Positions 50,431 to 58,708 of a DNA stretch of 64,000 nt are shown piece after piece. Below the pieces are notes generated by a model, which worked only from the letters and a program-made list of their open reading frames with translations, was not told where the DNA came from and did no database searches. The first letter of the stretch is position 1. Every line of letters begins with the position of its first letter. Position numbers and translations under genes: made by a program. The DNA is from Kiritimatiellia bacterium (GTDB taxonomy: Bacteria; Verrucomicrobiota; Kiritimatiellia; JAFGHX01). The stretch spans positions 1 to 64,000 of the forward strand of contig JAFGHX010000022.1 of NCBI GenBank assembly GCA_016929905.1. Direction: 5' to 3'.

Positions 50431-51321
50431 TCATTCGGGGAGGATGACGCCGCAGGAACAGCGGAGCCGGAGCCCGGCGTCCAGCGTATCGGGTCGCTCG
50501 GTGGTCACGTGATACACGCGCTGTTCGGCCGCGCAGTGGCAGGCGTAGTCGCGCCGCCGGATTCGCCCGCCGGTCAGCAGGCCCAGCGGGTCGCGGCGTC
50601 GACGGGTGCCGGCGATTCGGACGACCTCGTGCCCGGACTCCGATTCGACGGTGTCAACCTGCGTCTGGCGGAATTCCGCGGGGATCTGCTCTTGCAGCCA
50701 CTGTTCCAGCGGAATGGCGAGCCACACCGAACTGAAGCCGCGCCGCCGGATCACGATCGACGGGGGGCGATCGCCCTGGCGGAAGGTCAGCGTGACGTCC
50801 GCGGGCAGGCACCGGCACTCGGCCAGCGGCAGGTCGACGGGCACTTCGGCGCGTATCCCGAACGCCTCCCAACGGCGCCGCCCCTTGGGCGTCAACGCCT
50901 CAACGCTCGCCAGCACGCCGCGCTCGACATCCGGCGCGTCGGCGTCCCGCGAGAACACGGCCGCTTCCACCAGCGTCTCCGCAGCCCCGAAATAGCGCGC
51001 CGCCCGCGTCGTGCGGCGCCCGGCCCGCGAAACGGCGAACCCGTGCCACGCCCCGGCGGCGGGCAGATCCCCGAAATGGGGCGGCGGCGGGTTCGCCTCC
51101 CCGTCGGCCTGCCTCGCGGTCGTCTCCCTGGCCCGCAGGTCCGAGAACAGGCGCTCGAGGTCGGGACACGGCGCCGTGCGCTGCCACGAGATCTGCAACC
51201 GCTCCTCCAACTCGTCCGAGAACGTGCACGTGCCGCCCGCGTACGTCAGGCTGTACCGCAGCATCTCCCAGTTGCCCGGCGTCTTCAGCAGGATGTCTTG
51301 CCAGACGGTCGTGTTGTCCAT
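50431..51321 (-). CDS. Unknown protein with C-terminal cysteine pairs, first gene of the PqqD operon
   Basis: The 296-aa protein shows no family I recognise. The N-terminal part (DILLKTPGNWEMLRYSLTYA) is followed by a proline-rich loop near 90-100 and a mixed alpha/beta region. The C-terminus has ACHCAAEQRVYHVTT and a final LRCSCGVILPE, four cysteines in two CxC pairs that could bind a metal ion. There is no signal peptide or membrane segment. I start at ATG 51321, downstream of a good promoter; an in-frame upstream start at 51378 would lie inside that promoter. It precedes the PqqD-like gene by 66 bp. Confidence 0.68.
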   Translation of the reverse strand: MDNTTVWQDILLKTPGNWEMLRYSLTYAGGTCTFSDELEERLQISWQRTAPCPDLERLFSDLRARETTARQADGEANPPPPHFGDLPAAGAWHGFAVSRAGRRTTRAARYFGAAETLVEAAVFSRDADAPDVERGVLASVEALTPKGRRRWEAFGIRAEVPVDLPLAECRCLPADVTLTFRQGDRPPSIVIRRRGFSSVWLAIPLEQWLQEQIPAEFRQTQVDTVESESGHEVVRIAGTRRRRDPLGLLTGGRIRRRDYACHCAAEQRVYHVTTERPDTLDAGLRLRCSCGVILPE

Positions 51322-51363
51322 GTGCACTCGCCCGCTCGCGTAGGATGCGCCGTTTGGCCGATC

Positions 51364-51402
51364 ATCATACCATACCACCGTTCTGGTGCAAATCTTCCAC
51401 GG
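51364..51402 (-). promoter_or_regulatory. Promoter and shared operator of the PqqD/ABC operon (site 1)
   Basis: On the minus strand TTGCAC (51391-51386) and TATGAT (51369-51364) are 16 bases apart. The spacer holds the inverted repeat CACC-N5-GGTG. The block 51368-51402 matches 58586-58620 at 31 of 35 positions (core CACCGTTCTGGTGCAAAT on the plus strand). Confidence 0.72.
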
Positions 51403-51593
51403 CCCAAGTCATGGGCGGAAACAGTGGAAGGTGTAGAATGGGAGACAGGGCGAAGTCTGCGTAGCCCAGACCCGAATGAGGGCGGAAGTGAAGTAGCGTA
51501 AAGGAGGCGTCCGCAAACACAGGTCTGTAGAATGATCGTTGGCGGGGGTTAGATCAGGCCATAGAGCACGAACCAGAAGAGGGGGATTGTCTC
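51403..51593. other. Leader region of the first beta-helix gene
   Basis: The 191-bp stretch between the shared operator and the ATG at 51594 shows a purine-rich segment (about 51570-51585) that can serve as a ribosome site. I see no other element in it. Confidence 0.4.
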
Positions 51594-54500
51594 ATGAGAC
51601 GGTCTCACATGTGTCTGCCGATCGTGATTTTCGCGATGGGCGCCGGATTGGCATTCACACCCGCATCGACACCCGCCGCCACGTACTACATCGACCCGAC
51701 CGCCGGCACCTCCGGCGACGGCTCGCAAGCCAGGCCATGGCGGAGCTGGGAGCTTGTCGAGTGGCATGGTGGCGACACCTACCTGCAGCGTGCAGGGACC
51801 ACGTGGCGAGGCCCCATCATCAACATCGGCGCCGGCAACGTGACGCTCGGCAAATACGGGAGCGGCGCGCTCCCGGTTCTGAAGCTGACGACCGTGGGCG
51901 GCAACACGCCGGTCATCAACATCAGCAACAAGCGCGGCTGCACGATCCAGGACCTGCGATTGGAGAGCGGGACGGGCGAGAAGGCGGGCACTTCAGGGGT
52001 CAAGGTTGGCGGGAGTGTCGGCCTGCTCCGGATTCTGCGGTGCAAGTTCACGTTTCTGAAGTTCGGGATCCGACTGCAGACGGTCACGGCGGACAAGGTC
52101 CTCGTAGACGGGTGCGAGATCTGGAATTTCGGCGAAGGGCCGAGCGGGCAGGGCGGGGACGGGATCTGGGCGGTCTGCGACAATCTCGAGGTGTGCAACA
52201 CCTACATACACGACTTCGACTCCTCGGCGGAGGACGGGATACAGGGCGCGAACGAGGTGGCCGGCTGGCACATCCACCACAATCTGATCGACCATTCGGA
52301 CTCGAACCTGAAGCAGGAGATCATCATCAGCGGCGATGCGAAGGACCGGCCCCCGCTGATCGAGTACAATGAGCTGATCGGGCGGCCCACCTGCGTGTTG
52401 CTGATCAACACGGGCGGTATCGTCCGATACAACCGGATGGTGTCGGGAATCCGCGGGGTGTCGATCACCACGCGGAGTCCGGATTGTCCCCCTGTGGAGA
52501 TCTACGGCAATCTGTTCATGGGCTGTGCCTGGGGCGTCACCATCGGGGGCGACGGCGACCCGGAGACCGTGGATGAGAGGGTGTCTGTATCGATTCTTCA
52601 CAATACATTCAGAGGAATCGGGACGGGGTGTGTGTCCGCCACTGAGCCGGAGGTGCTGGGATCGCCCCTCGAGATGAAGAACAACATCTTCTGCCCGCTG
52701 CCGGACGCGACGGCACTCCGGCTGAACGGCCGCCGTTTCGTCTCGGACTACAACTGCTTCTGGCCGGAGCAGAACGGGTTGATCAAGTTCGGCGGCGCGT
52801 GGTACTCCACACTAGCCGCCTACCAGTCCGCCATTGGTCAGGACCGGCACTCGATCGCGGCGGATCCGTTGTTCGCGGATACGAACGGCTTCCGGCTGGA
52901 GCCCGATTCACCCTGCATCGGGCGGGGTGTGCGGATAGCAGAGGTCGATTTCGACATCGAGGGGATGCCGTTCGGCGACCCGCCGACGCTGGGCGCGTGT
53001 GAGGCGGGCGCACAGGGCGTGCGGATCCAGAGCCGCGAGGATGACGCCGAGGAGCGGCTGGACACGGGCGCGGTGACGCTCGGGAGTTCGGACCTGGAAC
53101 TGGGCACGGAAGCCGTGGCCCAGCTTGTGGGGCTTCGCTTCACCAGCGTGCCGATCCCGCCGGGTGCGGTTGTCACCCGCGCCTACGTGCAGTTTCGGGT
53201 CGATGAGACGGGCGCGGAGCCTACCTCCCTTCTGATTCAGGGCGAGGCGGCGGACACGCCGGCGGCTTTCGCCGCAAGCACCGGGAATTTGAGCCGGCGG
53301 GCTCGCACGGCGGCCGGCGTGCGGTGGACGCCGCCGGCCTGGAATACGGCGGGTGAAGCCGGCCCGGCGCAGCGCACGCCGGATCTCTCCGCGGTCCTGC
53401 AGCAGATCGTGAACCGGCAGGGCTGGGCGAGCGGTAACCCGTTGGCTCTGTTGATCAGCGGAACCGGGCGGCGGGTGGCGGAGTCCTGCGACGGCGACGC
53501 GGCCGGCGCGGCGCAGTTGTGCGCTGAGTACCGGCCGCGCGCGTTCCGGGCCTATAACGACCTGGCGTGGGCCAACGGGCAGGCAAGCCGAAACATCACG
53601 GCCTATTCGCGCGGGCAGGGCGGCACGCTCACCGACTATGCCTGCGGCATGCCGGTGGCGGCGACACTCGCGGTCGGCTCGGGGGGAGCGGGCCCGCATA
53701 TGGATCAGGGCGCTGATGCCGCCGCGGGAACGGATGCGGACGGCGTGTTCGGCGGAATCGTGGACGGCCGCGGCCTGCTCAGCTACGGGTCGGAGCCACT
53801 CACGTTGACCCTCGGCGGGCTCGAGCCCGGGCTGGCCTACACCGTCGTGCTGTATGGGAACCGCGACAATACGTCCTACACCGCTCGGCGCACGCGTTTC
53901 ACGATCGGCGGGGCGGAGCGGTTCATCAACGCCTCCACGCCGGGCAGCGCCTATGCCGGCAGCGGCGCCGCCTCGGTCACGATCCTGAACGGCTACAACA
54001 CGCGCAACGGCTACGTGGCACGGTTCCGGGATATCGATCCCGGTGCGGACGGCGAGTTCGTCCTCACCGTCGCCGACGGCGGCTCGGCGAGCCCGCCAAA
54101 ATTCTATCTCAATGCGCTGATGCTGGAGGCGGCGCCGCGGCAGGGCTCGGATCTGCTCATTCCGAGGGGTGCGGTCTGGAAATATGAGGACTCCGGCACG
54201 GACCTGCGTTCCGCGTGGCGGTCCCTGACGTACGCTGACGCCGATTGGGCGGAGGGTAGCGCACCGCTGGGCTATGGGGACTCCGTTGTTACGACCGAGA
54301 CCTCCTACGGCCCCGACAGTGCCGACAAGAACATCACCGCCTATTTCCGAAAGCATTTCTTCGTGTTGGCGCCGCCGAGTGCGGGATGCCGCCTCACGCT
54401 GCATGCGAAGGTCGACGACGGGTTCGTGGCCTATCTGAACGGGGCGGAAGTGGCGCGAGGTTCAATGCCCGCCGGGCCGGTGGTGTATGAGACGGCGGCG

Positions 54501-55079
54501 TTCAGCCACGAGGCGGAGACGTACGAGACGGTGGATCTGAGCGCGCACCTCGGCAAACTGGTCGCCGGCGAGAACGTGCTGGCGGTGGAAGTGCACCAGC
54601 GTTCGGGCACCAGCAGCGATATGGTCTTCGACGGGTGGCTGTCGGTTGAGGAGAGTTCGGTGGGTGAGGACGCGGACGGGGACGGGATGCCCGACGAGTG
54701 GGAGCGGCAGTACTTCGCGACGACGGGATCGGCCGGGCCGGATGAAGACACCGACGGTGACGGTTTGTCGAACGTGCAGGAGTACATCGCCGGCACCGAC
54801 CCCACGGATCGCAGGCAGACATTTGCCGTGGATGTGCGGTTGGCGGGCGGGAACACGGTGCTCGTCTCCTTCGCGGCGCCGGCGGCGGCCGGACCCGGCT
54901 ACGCGGGGTTGGAGCGGCACTTCGCGCTGACGAGCCGGGCCGCGATCGGAAGCGGGGGGGACTGGGCCGGCGTGTCGGGCTACACCGATATCCTCGGAAC
55001 CGGGCAGACGGTAGTCTTCACCAATCGCAATCCCGCTGCAGCCGCCACCTGCTATCGCGGGGAGGTGTGGCTCGAGTAG
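51594..55079 (+). CDS. Large exported beta-helix protein with DNRLRE-like and lamin-tail-associated modules
   Basis: The 1161-aa protein has a signal peptide (VIFAMGAGLAFTPASTPAA). A right-handed parallel beta-helix domain (about 30-470) follows with repeated N-containing rungs (WHIHHNLIDHS, LLINTGGIVRYNRM). Next is a DNRLRE/CBM96-like domain (about 476-650, AVAQLVGLRFTSVPIPPGAV), a beta-rich region (about 650-850), the shared WKYEDSG...GYGD...AYLNG module (about 861-1020), and calcium-binding-type repeats DADGDGMPDEWE and DTDGDGLSNVQEYIAG (about 1025-1065). It is a polysaccharide-binding or -cleaving surface protein; lyase activity is plausible but no catalytic set is identified. Paralogues lie at 58709 and 60281. 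Confidence 0.82.
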   Translation: MRRSHMCLPIVIFAMGAGLAFTPASTPAATYYIDPTAGTSGDGSQARPWRSWELVEWHGGDTYLQRAGTTWRGPIINIGAGNVTLGKYGSGALPVLKLTTVGGNTPVINISNKRGCTIQDLRLESGTGEKAGTSGVKVGGSVGLLRILRCKFTFLKFGIRLQTVTADKVLVDGCEIWNFGEGPSGQGGDGIWAVCDNLEVCNTYIHDFDSSAEDGIQGANEVAGWHIHHNLIDHSDSNLKQEIIISGDAKDRPPLIEYNELIGRPTCVLLINTGGIVRYNRMVSGIRGVSITTRSPDCPPVEIYGNLFMGCAWGVTIGGDGDPETVDERVSVSILHNTFRGIGTGCVSATEPEVLGSPLEMKNNIFCPLPDATALRLNGRRFVSDYNCFWPEQNGLIKFGGAWYSTLAAYQSAIGQDRHSIAADPLFADTNGFRLEPDSPCIGRGVRIAEVDFDIEGMPFGDPPTLGACEAGAQGVRIQSREDDAEERLDTGAVTLGSSDLELGTEAVAQLVGLRFTSVPIPPGAVVTRAYVQFRVDETGAEPTSLLIQGEAADTPAAFAASTGNLSRRARTAAGVRWTPPAWNTAGEAGPAQRTPDLSAVLQQIVNRQGWASGNPLALLISGTGRRVAESCDGDAAGAAQLCAEYRPRAFRAYNDLAWANGQASRNITAYSRGQGGTLTDYACGMPVAATLAVGSGGAGPHMDQGADAAAGTDADGVFGGIVDGRGLLSYGSEPLTLTLGGLEPGLAYTVVLYGNRDNTSYTARRTRFTIGGAERFINASTPGSAYAGSGAASVTILNGYNTRNGYVARFRDIDPGADGEFVLTVADGGSASPPKFYLNALMLEAAPRQGSDLLIPRGAVWKYEDSGTDLRSAWRSLTYADADWAEGSAPLGYGDSVVTTETSYGPDSADKNITAYFRKHFFVLAPPSAGCRLTLHAKVDDGFVAYLNGAEVARGSMPAGPVVYETAAFSHEAETYETVDLSAHLGKLVAGENVLAVEVHQRSGTSSDMVFDGWLSVEESSVGEDADGDGMPDEWERQYFATTGSAGPDEDTDGDGLSNVQEYIAGTDPTDRRQTFAVDVRLAGGNTVLVSFAAPAAAGPGYAGLERHFALTSRAAIGSGGDWAGVSGYTDILGTGQTVVFTNRNPAAAATCYRGEVWLE

Positions 55080-55256
55080 CAAGCCGGGAAGGGAAGGCTG
55101 GCCTGTTGTTCGCGGGGCCGCTCCCAGTGGCCACCTGCACGGGAGACCCGTTTGCCCGTTGGGTCGTCGTGTCCATACCCCCGGTTCAATGCAAAGATTG
55201 CGCGGTTTGGACCATTGTGCCGGCCCGCCCTCACAGCTACGTTGCCTCAGTGTGGA

Positions 55257-57554
55257 ATGACAGGTACCTCAAGAGCTATGGTCGCCTTCATGCTCGTGGC
55301 CGCGACATGTTGGTTTGGGCCGGTTGGCATTTGCATGGCGGCGGCGGGGAGGGAATCGATGAGAGCAGGGCGCGGCGCGCGTGGCACATCTGGTGAGACG
55401 GCGGTGCTGGAACGGAACGAGAGGGATGCGACTGGCGGCTTGAGTCTTCGCGCGGACGGTTATCTCGACGTGACGCAGGCGCCGTATGGCGCGGACCCGA
55501 CCGGGGTGGCGGATGCGACGGACGCGTTGCGCCGCGCGATCCGCGACGCGCGCGATGCGCGGCTGGTCACGTGGCTGCCGGGCGGCCGCTACAAGGTCAG
55601 CGGCACGCTCGTCGGCGTACAGGGCCCCGTTTCCCGGCGCGATGGCCGCCCCTTCGACTATCCGTGCACATTGATGGGCCCGGGCGACGGCGGTCCGCGC
55701 GCGACACTCGTGTTGGCCGATCGCGCGCCGGGTTTCGGCGACACGCGAAGGCCAAAGCCGGTCGTTCATTTCTGGGCGCGGAAATTGGGGGATCCCGACT
55801 CCGATGAGCCGCAACCGAGCGTCTCGTTCAACCAGATGATCGTGGATATCGACATCGAACTGGGCACGGGCAATCCGGGCGCCGTCGGGATTCATCATCA
55901 GGCGGCCCAAGGCTCCGTGATCGAGGATGTCACAATCCGCGCCACAGGCGCGTTTGCCGGGCTCCAGCGTGCGCCCGGTTCCGGCGGGGGCGTGCATGGG
56001 CTTACGGTGCTGGGCGGCCGGTACGGCCTGCACCTTGTGGGGCCGGCCTTCTGGCGGGGCGCCCAGCCGGTTCCCGTCGTGAGCGGTCTGGTCCTGCGCG
56101 GGCAGTCGCATGCGGCCATTCTCTACAACGGACGCGGCCCGTTGACGATCGTGGGCGCCGACATTGACGGGGCGGGAATTCGGTCGGTCGCCTCGCCCCA
56201 ACGGCCGTGGGACGGTGCACTCAGTGTGGTGGATTCCGTGCTGAAGTTGCGCGTGGAGCAGCCGGCGATTGCGAGCACGCATTCCGTGGTGCTGCGCAAT
56301 GTCTTTGTCCGGAACGCGCGGGTTGCCGCCCGGGCCGGCGAGCGCTGGGAATTGGCGGGGGTCCATGAGGGCTGGCTGCATGTGGCTGAGTATGCCGCCC
56401 CGGCGGTGGTGCGATATCCCGAAAGGTGGATGCACGGAATCCAGCGGCAGGACGAGTTGTGGATCGACCGCAAGCCGCATCCGCGCGCCGCCGTTTGCGC
56501 GACGGCCGGTGTCGAACCGCCGGGCGCGAGTCTGTTCAGCCGGCACAGATGGCCGCGCCCGTTTCCTTCCCGGTTGTCGTTCGGGGCGGCCACCGTGCGC
56601 GATGCACGCTACGGCGCCAAAGGCGACGGCCGGACCGACGACACGGCCGCCATTCAGAAGGCGATCGACGAACACGAAATCGTGTTTCTCCCGAAGGGCG
56701 AGTACAAGATCTCCGCACCCATCCGGCTACACGCGAAGACGAGACTGGTGGGCGCCGGCGAGGTGTTCAGCACGATTTCACCGTTGCCGCGGGATGACGC
56801 GCCCGCATTTTCGGACGTGAATAAGCCGCGCCCGCTGATCGAGACGGCGGACGACCCCGCTGCGGAAACCGTCCTGGCTTTCCTGGAATTGCGTGTCTCG
56901 CCCCCGAACCCGGCCGTATATGCGTTGCGTTGGCGTGCCGGGCGCCGTTCGGTGGTGCGCAATGTGCTGCCGCGGTACGGCACGCGTACCACGGCCTGGC
57001 AGCCGACCCTGTCGATTCCGCTTGTGCGGATTGAGGGTAGCGGCGGCGGAAGGTGGTACAACCTGCCGCAACATGAGGTCTGCGCGGCTGAAGGGCCCAG
57101 CTTTCGGAATGTGCGGGTGGAGGGCACGTGCGAGCCGTTGGCTTTCTACATGCTGAACGCCGAGCACAAGCGGTGCAGCGCGATGCTGGAATTCCGCAAC
57201 GCGCGCAACATCGACGTGTATTCGCTGAAGGGGGAAGGCGACTTCACCGTGCTCTGGATGGATGGCTGCCGCAACGTGCGCCTGTTCGGGTACGGCGGCA
57301 ACGGCATGCCTCAGCCGGGTTGGGCGCTGATCCGGTGCGAGGATTGCACGGACTTCCTGCTGGCCAATCTGGCGCCCGAGCACAAACCCGGGCCGTGGGT
57401 CGGGCCCATGGGCTGCGCGATCGCGCCGGAGCGCTGGTTCATCCTCTCGGATCGGCCGGATGCGTCCGAACAGCCGTTCCGACTTACGGGTGCCGAACAG
57501 GCCGCCTACTGGCGCGTGGGGCAACCGCGAACGAACGCCAATGAACGCGAATAG
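55257..57554 (+). CDS. Exported double beta-helix protein (pectate-lyase-3 / GH55-like)
   Basis: The 765-aa protein carries two pectate_lyase_3-type beta-helix domains. One begins near residue 69 (APYGADPTGVADATDALRRA), the other near 444 (ARYGAKGDGRTDDTAAIQKA). This double arrangement is that of GH55 beta-1,3-glucanases and related proteins. The N-terminus has a hydrophobic segment (MVAFMLVAATCWFGPVGICM), probably a signal peptide. ATG 55257 and ATG 55278 are both possible starts and the ribosome site is weak. The last residues RTNANERE come from a 10-bp repeat. It lies 177 bp after the large beta-helix gene and converges on the AraC gene. Confidence 0.78.
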   Translation: MTGTSRAMVAFMLVAATCWFGPVGICMAAAGRESMRAGRGARGTSGETAVLERNERDATGGLSLRADGYLDVTQAPYGADPTGVADATDALRRAIRDARDARLVTWLPGGRYKVSGTLVGVQGPVSRRDGRPFDYPCTLMGPGDGGPRATLVLADRAPGFGDTRRPKPVVHFWARKLGDPDSDEPQPSVSFNQMIVDIDIELGTGNPGAVGIHHQAAQGSVIEDVTIRATGAFAGLQRAPGSGGGVHGLTVLGGRYGLHLVGPAFWRGAQPVPVVSGLVLRGQSHAAILYNGRGPLTIVGADIDGAGIRSVASPQRPWDGALSVVDSVLKLRVEQPAIASTHSVVLRNVFVRNARVAARAGERWELAGVHEGWLHVAEYAAPAVVRYPERWMHGIQRQDELWIDRKPHPRAAVCATAGVEPPGASLFSRHRWPRPFPSRLSFGAATVRDARYGAKGDGRTDDTAAIQKAIDEHEIVFLPKGEYKISAPIRLHAKTRLVGAGEVFSTISPLPRDDAPAFSDVNKPRPLIETADDPAAETVLAFLELRVSPPNPAVYALRWRAGRRSVVRNVLPRYGTRTTAWQPTLSIPLVRIEGSGGGRWYNLPQHEVCAAEGPSFRNVRVEGTCEPLAFYMLNAEHKRCSAMLEFRNARNIDVYSLKGEGDFTVLWMDGCRNVRLFGYGGNGMPQPGWALIRCEDCTDFLLANLAPEHKPGPWVGPMGCAIAPERWFILSDRPDASEQPFRLTGAEQAAYWRVGQPRTNANERE

Positions 57555-57635
57555 GGGGGAGGGGAGTCCGTTTTGACCACAGCTTGCCATGAGGGGGCCG
57601 GCAAGATTCGCGTCTATTCGCGTGAATTCGCGGTT
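57523..57635. repeat. Inverted pair of 10-bp repeat arrays between convergent genes
   Basis: The left array (57523-57553, ACCGCGAACGAACGCCAATG then AACGCGAAT) pairs imperfectly with the right array (57606-57635, ATTCGCGTCTATTCGCGTGA then ATTCGCGGTT) over about 30 bases. The left arm contains the stop codon of the GH55-like gene. It could work as a bidirectional terminator. Confidence 0.8.
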
Positions 57636-57663
57636 CCGGTCCCCTCAGACCGCGTGGAGGTCT

Positions 57664-58494
57664 TCACCGCAACTTGCGGTAGGCGGTGGGGCTGTCGCCG
57701 ACGACCTGCTTGAACTGGCGGCTGAAGAGGTAGACGTCGCGGTAGCCGAACCTGTATGCCACTTGCGTTACGGAGACATCCGTCGCGGTCAGCTCGAGCG
57801 CGGCCAGCCGGATGCGCTGGTGCATCAGCCACGTCCGTGGCGAGACCCCGAACGTATGGTGAAAGACGCGGGCGAAGTAGTCCTCGGACAGCTTCAACAG
57901 CGCGGCCAGCTCCGCCGGTTTCGGCCACTCGTTCACGTGTTCCCGCACGTAGCGGTTCAACAACCTGCGCTGTTCCACGTTCAGCAGCGGGCCCTTCTGA
58001 GACCCGCCTTTCGCCTTGAGCCTGACGATCGTGCGGCACAGTCTTGTGATCGCGCGCCGAATCCGCTTCTCATTGGGCGGCACGGACAGTTTCCACTCGT
58101 CGACAATCCGTTCCATCAGCGGGTGGACTTCCCACGCATTCCATAGCAGGATGAAGTGGCCCGTGGGATAGACGTTGACCCCCTTCGCCTGAAGCTGGAA
58201 CCGAACCATCAGCATCTGGCCCGGCGCCCTGTCCGGCTGCAGCCGGATCTCGAACGGCGTGTAGGGGAAGAGCCACACAAACGTGCCGGTCCGCAACGCG
58301 GCCGGAACGCCCCGCGCCTCCAGCCGGCATTCGCTGTCGACCACGAGGTACATGGCATGGTCCGGCGCCGCATCGAATTTGGCGCGCCAATCCACCTTCG
58401 CTTCGAAGTAGTGGGAAGGCTTGACGACCAGCTCGTGGGCCCTGTCGCCGAGCGCCTTGAGCCAGTCCCGCATGTTGAGCGCGCGTTTCTTCAT
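57664..58494 (-). CDS. AraC-family transcriptional regulator
   Basis: The 276-aa protein has an N-terminal sensor domain with beta-rich sequence (VWLFPYTPFEIRLQP near residue 75). A C-terminal AraC double helix-turn-helix follows: PAELAALLKLSEDYFARVFH, then VTQVAYRFGYRDVYLFSRQF and the closing GDSPTAYRK. Its promoter (58582-58609) shares a 35-bp block with the PqqD-operon promoter, so it may control itself, the divergent beta-helix genes and the PqqD operon. The ribosome site upstream of ATG 58494 is weak. Confidence 0.93.
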   Translation of the reverse strand: MKKRALNMRDWLKALGDRAHELVVKPSHYFEAKVDWRAKFDAAPDHAMYLVVDSECRLEARGVPAALRTGTFVWLFPYTPFEIRLQPDRAPGQMLMVRFQLQAKGVNVYPTGHFILLWNAWEVHPLMERIVDEWKLSVPPNEKRIRRAITRLCRTIVRLKAKGGSQKGPLLNVEQRRLLNRYVREHVNEWPKPAELAALLKLSEDYFARVFHHTFGVSPRTWLMHQRIRLAALELTATDVSVTQVAYRFGYRDVYLFSRQFKQVVGDSPTAYRKLR

Positions 58495-58581
58495 GGGTCA
58501 CGGATTCTGGGTGAAGCTTCGCCTCCAACCGACACGTTTAGGTGAGCACCTCGTAGAATAACCGCAAAAAGGCACAAATCC

Positions 58582-58620
58582 CAGTGTACCACACCACCGT
58601 TCTGGTGCAAATCCTATACG
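58582..58620 (-). promoter_or_regulatory. Promoter and shared operator of the AraC gene (site 2)
   Basis: On the minus strand TTGCAC (58609-58604) and TACACT (58587-58582) are 16 bases apart. The spacer has the same CACC-N5-GGTG inverted repeat as site 1. On the plus strand TATACG at 58614-58619 could be a -10 for the divergent beta-helix gene. Confidence 0.7.
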
Positions 58621-58708
58621 GTCTGCTGCATGGCCTTGTGACCCCGCAGGCGCCATGGTACAAGTGTTCCCGCCACGCACGGCGTTTCGCCGGGAAAGGG
58701 GCACTCAA

